From Clostridia bacterium (lineage in GTDB: Bacteria > Bacillota_A > Clostridia > Christensenellales > Aristaeellaceae): 8,108 nt of DNA. Below, piece by piece: positions 4,711-8,108 of this stretch; the stretch's first letter is position 1, and each line of letters begins with the position of its first letter. The position numbers and the translations under genes are program-made. The notes under the pieces are model-generated. The model was not told the origin of the DNA and ran no database searches. It saw nothing but the letters and a program-made list of their open reading frames with translations. The stretch covers positions 1 through 8,108 of the forward strand of contig JAGBBE010000162.1 in the NCBI GenBank assembly GCA_017938645.1, given 5' to 3'.

Positions 4711-7700
4711 TCACTTACCAAAGAATTCATTGGCAGCCTGATTGTACAGATACATTGCCTTAGCCATGTTGATCTGCTTCGTGTTGTTAGAGTAGATCAG
4801 CACATTTTTAATCCATGCAAGCACACTGGTATTCAAGATATACGTCTCGTTGGTTTCCTTGGAAGTAACCACGATCTTATATACGTGATCCAGATAAGCT
4901 GCAGGAATGTCCTTGATATCCACATAATACAGGCCTGCATCAGCAACAGGGATAAGCTCCAATGTATTAGTAGTACCATCATAGGTGGGAGCTACGAGCT
5001 TAAACTCGAAGTTGTCAATGGACTGCCCCGCATCCAGCTTGTAGTATACCCTCAAATAGGTGGCAGAGTCAAGGAAAGTCTGCGTACCGTAAACATTAAG
5101 TCCGATAGCACTGCCTTCAATAACATTCTTCTGAGCGATGTCATCAGCTGTTACTGCAGACAGATCAGGCACCTTAACGCCATAAGTAGCAAGCATATTA
5201 TACGCTGGGTTCTCAGCATCCACATTGAAGTAGTTCTGAGAATAGCCGCCATAGGTCACCAAAGCAGTAACCATCTTCTTCTGGCGTTCGTTACCATACT
5301 GCATAACAAGCTTTGCATAGTCCAGAATGCTGTAAGTAGCCTTCATTCCCATATCCTTGCCCGCAGAATTGGTAAGAGGATATACATATCCATCGCTACT
5401 GACAAACTCGTAATCAACGCCACATGTCATTTCGCCAGACGCAATACCCTGAGTCATCATGTAGCCATTGACTGTAGCACCCTGAGCGAGGAGTTCAGCA
5501 GATGTAATCATCTTCTCAGCAGGATCACCCTTGCCATTCTTGACTATGCGAACATATGCATTTTTATCAGACAAGAATTCCTCAGGAAGCGTAACAAACA
5601 GTCTCAACTGAATTTCGCCTTGATATGCTGCCTCGATACCATTCAGAATCACCTTGATAGCTACCACCTTGTAAACACCTTCCTCGTAGACTACCTTGCA
5701 GCCTTCGAGATCGGTGATCACATTCATTCCTTCAGCAGCAGTCAGCGTAGCCGCCTTTTCAGTCAGAGTGACGGTGCCAGTATAGCTGTAACCATTCTGT
5801 TCGAACCCAATGGTCTTGCTTACACTGATGTCATTCGCACTGTCAGTTAGCAATGTGACAGTAGAGATCTCACCAGCCTTAGTGGCATTTTCAACGTACT
5901 TTTCAGCGGATGCCACAGCTTCAGCCAGAGTAGCATAACCAACCTCGTTGGTATACCACTTGCCGCTCTTCTCCTGCTCGTTCACATAGGCCACAGCGTC
6001 AACCACAGTCCAAGTGCCGTTATCGCTGTCGTGCTCCAACGCCTTCTCCTTAGGCATCATGACTTCGAAGGGATAGTACTGATGCGCGATATCAGCGTTG
6101 TAGATACCACCGGTAACAATGATGTTGCGATCGTTCTGTCCCTGCGCATTGAAGATCCACGGAGAACCATTTTCATCAGTACCAATGCTATCCAGCGTCC
6201 AAGTTCCGCCTTCGACAGTAACAATTTCTCTGCCGTTGGTATAGACCATGGAGTCTTCGCTATGGTTCATGTGGTAGGTACCATTCTTGATGGTCAGCGT
6301 ACCAGTAGTGCCGCGTTTCCAGAACAAGTAGGCTACTCTGGGCATGGTTTCATTGGCAGTCACATCAATCGTACCGTTGCCGGTCACAGTCAAGCTTGCG
6401 CCATCTGCCACAAGGACAACCGCGTAGATGCGGTCAGCTTCCTCGGTAGCCAGATGTGTAAGGCTAATCTTCTTACCGTTCAGATCAAGCGTGATGGACT
6501 TGCCTTCCACATTGAACAGTACAGGCTTTCCGTCGCTCGCGGTTACGGTATCATCCCAGTCATACTCAACATCCTTGAGAACGACAACCGTGTCTCCATC
6601 CACAGCAACGTCAATCGCATCCTGAATGGAAACGTACTTATCCTCGCCGATCTGAGCTACGTATTCGCCCTTAGCTACAGTGTACCAAGTCTTGCCTTCA
6701 ATTACCTTCTTAACGGGAACGTAACCCTCGGCACACCAATCCTCACGAACCTTTTCTACAAAGTAGCCGCCGGAGATTTCAACCTTATCCGGTGTTTCTG
6801 CACCAGTGCTGATTGCTTTACGCTCGAACACGCCTCCAGTAATCGTGACCTTTGCAGTGTCCAAATAGGTGTGTCTGATCAACTCGTAGCTTTCTCCGCT
6901 ATTAGACTTAAACGAACCGCCGTTGATCTGAACTTCGCCACGAGTCAGAGCCAAAGCACCAGTGCTGCCATTTACAGTGTAATTGCCCCCATTGAGGATC
7001 AAAGTACCCGTTGCCAAGACCCTGATTCCGTATGTGTAGGTATAGCTGTGTCTTTCAACGGTTACAGCGCCTTCGCCCTGAACTGTAAGTTTGCCCTTCA
7101 AATCCATAGCGACGCTAGCATTGAAACCAATACTATCCGGTTTCAAATTCAGGGTCTTACCATTCAGATCAATAATAATGTCTTTTTCTGCCTCAATGGT
7201 CAGACCGGAAACAGTTACAACGTCAGCAAGAAGATCAATCTGATCACCAGCATTCGCTGCCTCGATAGCTTCCTCAATGCTTGCGTAGTATACTTCACCG
7301 ATCTTTGCAACCGCCTCGACAACTGTAAGCTTACCGGGAGTGACGCGCACGACATAATCGTTGCTCATAAACACGTAGGCTTCAGCGTTAATCTCGTACT
7401 CGCCTACGCCGTTTACCGTCACCTCAGGCTTGCCTACAACCAGCATCATGCCGTCCTCGGCAACCTCAGTGAAGTTAGTGGTGTAAGTGAACTTAGGCAG
7501 TTCGTTGCCATTAACCATGGTCACATTGTCAAACTCGACAGTGATCAGAGGCTTCACGGTGTAGGAATCATCGCCGTTGTCAGCAGCAGCGAAGCCGTCG
7601 GCACAGCCGTCGGTCGTTTCACCCATGACCAACTTATCGTCGGCAGTCTGCTGGAAGTACTTGATTTCTTCAGGGTTCATACCCACGAAGGTACCGCCAG

Positions 7701-8108
7701 TGATTTCGACCTTGGTCTTGGAGTAGTCGATCACGCTGTTCTTGTACTCGCCGCCGTGCTCAACGATCAGGTAGGATTCGCCATTGCTATCCAGAGCCTG
7801 CTCGAAGTAGCCTCCCTTGATATAGAGTTCGCCGCCCTGCAGCGGGTACAGGAAGATGTTTGTTCCGCCGCAGGTCTCGCAGACTTCGTTCTTCCAAGTG
7901 CCGCCTTCAATGGTGAAGGTAGTGTCATTGGAAGCAACGTAAGCGCCGGAGGCCAGACCGTAGACCATCACAGTGCCGGTCTGTTCTTCAGAAGTATCCA
8001 CCACAGTCAGGTCAGCACCAGCGTTAGCGTAGAACAGACCGTGTGCAACCGTGCAGGAGTTATAGGTCTTACCATTCCACACGAAGTCCTTATGACCATT
8101 GTAGGTGA
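4711..8108 (-). CDS. Large beta-helix surface protein, N-terminus off the window
   Basis: Open from the right edge to TGA at 4711-4713: 1,131 whole codons are visible. A GTG at 8080-8082 is internal, since the frame continues upstream as TYNGHKDF. Many rungs of the form VEITGGTF, VTITGGVF, VEISGGYF, VQINGGSF and VTVEGGTW predict a right-handed parallel beta-helix, as in adhesins and pectate-lyase-like proteins. An MBG-like domain lies at about 7545-7312, ending GKLTVVEA. Three modules begin with a VA.IG..YASIEEAI-type segment (from 7311, 6660 and 5994). The last third (about 5655-4714) is beta-rich with two helical segments. It ends NEFFGK with no LPXTG motif or membrane tail, so attachment is unknown. 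It is probably exported by a signal peptide lying off the window. The role is likely adhesion or cell-surface structure; no catalytic site is evident. The 46-residue peptide gene follows after 17 bases. Confidence 0.9.
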   Translation of the reverse strand, partial: TYNGHKDFVWNGKTYNSCTVAHGLFYANAGADLTVVDTSEEQTGTVMVYGLASGAYVASNDTTFTIEGGTWKNEVCETCGGTNIFLYPLQGGELYIKGGYFEQALDSNGESYLIVEHGGEYKNSVIDYSKTKVEITGGTFVGMNPEEIKYFQQTADDKLVMGETTDGCADGFAAADNGDDSYTVKPLITVEFDNVTMVNGNELPKFTYTTNFTEVAEDGMMLVVGKPEVTVNGVGEYEINAEAYVFMSNDYVVRVTPGKLTVVEAVAKIGEVYYASIEEAIEAANAGDQIDLLADVVTVSGLTIEAEKDIIIDLNGKTLNLKPDSIGFNASVAMDLKGKLTVQGEGAVTVERHSYTYTYGIRVLATGTLILNGGNYTVNGSTGALALTRGEVQINGGSFKSNSGESYELIRHTYLDTAKVTITGGVFERKAISTGAETPDKVEISGGYFVEKVREDWCAEGYVPVKKVIEGKTWYTVAKGEYVAQIGEDKYVSIQDAIDVAVDGDTVVVLKDVEYDWDDTVTASDGKPVLFNVEGKSITLDLNGKKISLTHLATEEADRIYAVVLVADGASLTVTGNGTIDVTANETMPRVAYLFWKRGTTGTLTIKNGTYHMNHSEDSMVYTNGREIVTVEGGTWTLDSIGTDENGSPWIFNAQGQNDRNIIVTGGIYNADIAHQYYPFEVMMPKEKALEHDSDNGTWTVVDAVAYVNEQEKSGKWYTNEVGYATLAEAVASAEKYVENATKAGEISTVTLLTDSANDISVSKTIGFEQNGYSYTGTVTLTEKAATLTAAEGMNVITDLEGCKVVYEEGVYKVVAIKVILNGIEAAYQGEIQLRLFVTLPEEFLSDKNAYVRIVKNGKGDPAEKMITSAELLAQGATVNGYMMTQGIASGEMTCGVDYEFVSSDGYVYPLTNSAGKDMGMKATYSILDYAKLVMQYGNERQKKMVTALVTYGGYSQNYFNVDAENPAYNMLATYGVKVPDLSAVTADDIAQKNVIEGSAIGLNVYGTQTFLDSATYLRVYYKLDAGQSIDNFEFKLVAPTYDGTTNTLELIPVADAGLYYVDIKDIPAAYLDHVYKIVVTSKETNETYILNTSVLAWIKNVLIYSNNTKQINMAKAMYLYNQAANEFFGK
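4720..4830 (-). repeat. C-terminal helical motif, copy 2
   Basis: Encodes SVLAWIKNVLIYSNN followed by INMAKAMYLYNQAANEFF, just before the stop codon. It has the same spacing of aromatic, Asn and Ala positions as 5227-5328, suggesting an internal duplication, perhaps a cell-wall or partner-binding helical hairpin. Confidence 0.5.
5227..5328 (-). repeat. C-terminal helical motif, copy 1
   Basis: Encodes ILDYAKLVMQYGN followed by KKMVTALVTYGGYSQNYF. It resembles the segment at 4720-4830 in the order Y.N, M..A, Y, then N.(Y/F)F. From memory this type of segment (ALV..YG..AQ.YF) is common near the C-termini of Clostridia surface proteins. Confidence 0.55.
5827..5994 (-). repeat. Surface-protein module repeat, copy 3 (divergent)
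   Basis: Encodes VAYVNEQ, KWYTNEVGYATLAEAV, then VTLLTDSANDI. It has an insertion before the Y.TLAEAV segment and lacks the DLNGK end, and no full beta-helix follows. It seems to be the last, shortened module before the C-terminal region. Confidence 0.65.
6460..6660 (-). repeat. Surface-protein module repeat, copy 2
   Basis: Encodes VAQIGEDKYVSIQDAI, DGDTVVVLKDV and LDLNGKKISL. It matches copy 1 at most of the conserved positions. It is preceded by a linker (GYVPVKK, TWYTVAKGEY) similar in type to those before the other copies. Confidence 0.8.
7141..7311 (-). repeat. Surface-protein module repeat, copy 1
   Basis: Encodes VAKIGEVYYASIEEAI, then AGDQIDLLADV, and ends in DLNGKTLNLK. The pattern (short strand, amphipathic helix with EEAI, GD, then strands leading into a beta-helix) recurs at 6460-6660 and, more divergently, at 5827-5994. 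Confidence 0.8.

Noticed and set aside
4755..4785. TACAAT near the end of the surface gene as a -10 box for the peptide gene
   Set aside because: No -35-like hexamer lies at 16-18 bases upstream and there is no extended -10. A single good hexamer is expected by chance.
4885..5850. Long plus-strand open frame of 321 codons antisense to the surface protein
   Set aside because: It mirrors the codon structure of the minus-strand gene, has no recognisable domain and no convincing ribosome site. The sense frame has clear beta-helix repeats.

Overview
The window looks like chromosomal DNA of an anaerobic, gut-type Firmicute (class Clostridia). I infer this from strong GGAGG-type ribosome sites on minus-strand genes, mid-range GC, a very large tandem beta-helix surface protein of the kind common in gut Clostridia, and a PqqD/HprK-like/S26/ABC peptide cassette. 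All supported genes lie on the minus strand, so the biological reading order is right to left. I see no rRNA, tRNA, CRISPR array, insertion sequence or attachment site, and no gene-free stretch longer than about 160 bases.

In transcription order: (1) 8108-4711, the C-terminal 1,131 codons of a large secreted or surface protein whose N-terminus lies off the right edge. It has parallel beta-helix rungs, an MBG-like domain, three tandem modules and a duplicated helical motif at the C-terminus, with no LPXTG anchor. (2) 4693-4553, a 46-residue peptide gene 17 bases downstream, with a leader-like first 30 residues and a Gly-rich segment containing WGGGIM. (3) 4544-4517, a near-perfect GC-rich hairpin right after its stop codon. 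(4) 4479-4258, a 73-residue lipoprotein-like or membrane-anchored peptide that ends in the same WGGGIM-x-I motif and repeats the leader-like signature. (5) 4247-609, a tightly packed block: an HprK-like P-loop kinase, a PqqD-type peptide-binding protein, an S24/S26 signal-peptidase-like protein, an ABC exporter and a GNAT acetyltransferase. The block shows ATGA stop/start overlaps at two junctions, a 17-base overlap at a third and a 4-base gap at the fourth. (6) 542-506, a strong intrinsic terminator. (7) 451-1, a separate flavin reductase-family gene cut by the left edge.

The main result is that genes 2-5 look like a ribosomally synthesised peptide (RiPP-like) system. Two candidate precursors share a motif written in different synonymous codons. 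The cassette has a recognition protein (PqqD), a kinase, a peptidase and an exporter, but no recognisable radical-SAM enzyme, lanthipeptide synthetase, YcaO, lasso cyclase or C39 peptidase. PqqD plus an HprK-like kinase is known from some lasso-peptide clusters, but the cyclase expected there is not in this window. A working model (inference) is that PqqD binds the conserved leader of the short peptide, the kinase and perhaps the acetyltransferase modify it, the S26-like protein cleaves it and the ABC protein exports it. The anchored paralogue would act as a second precursor, a receptor or decoy, or an immunity factor.
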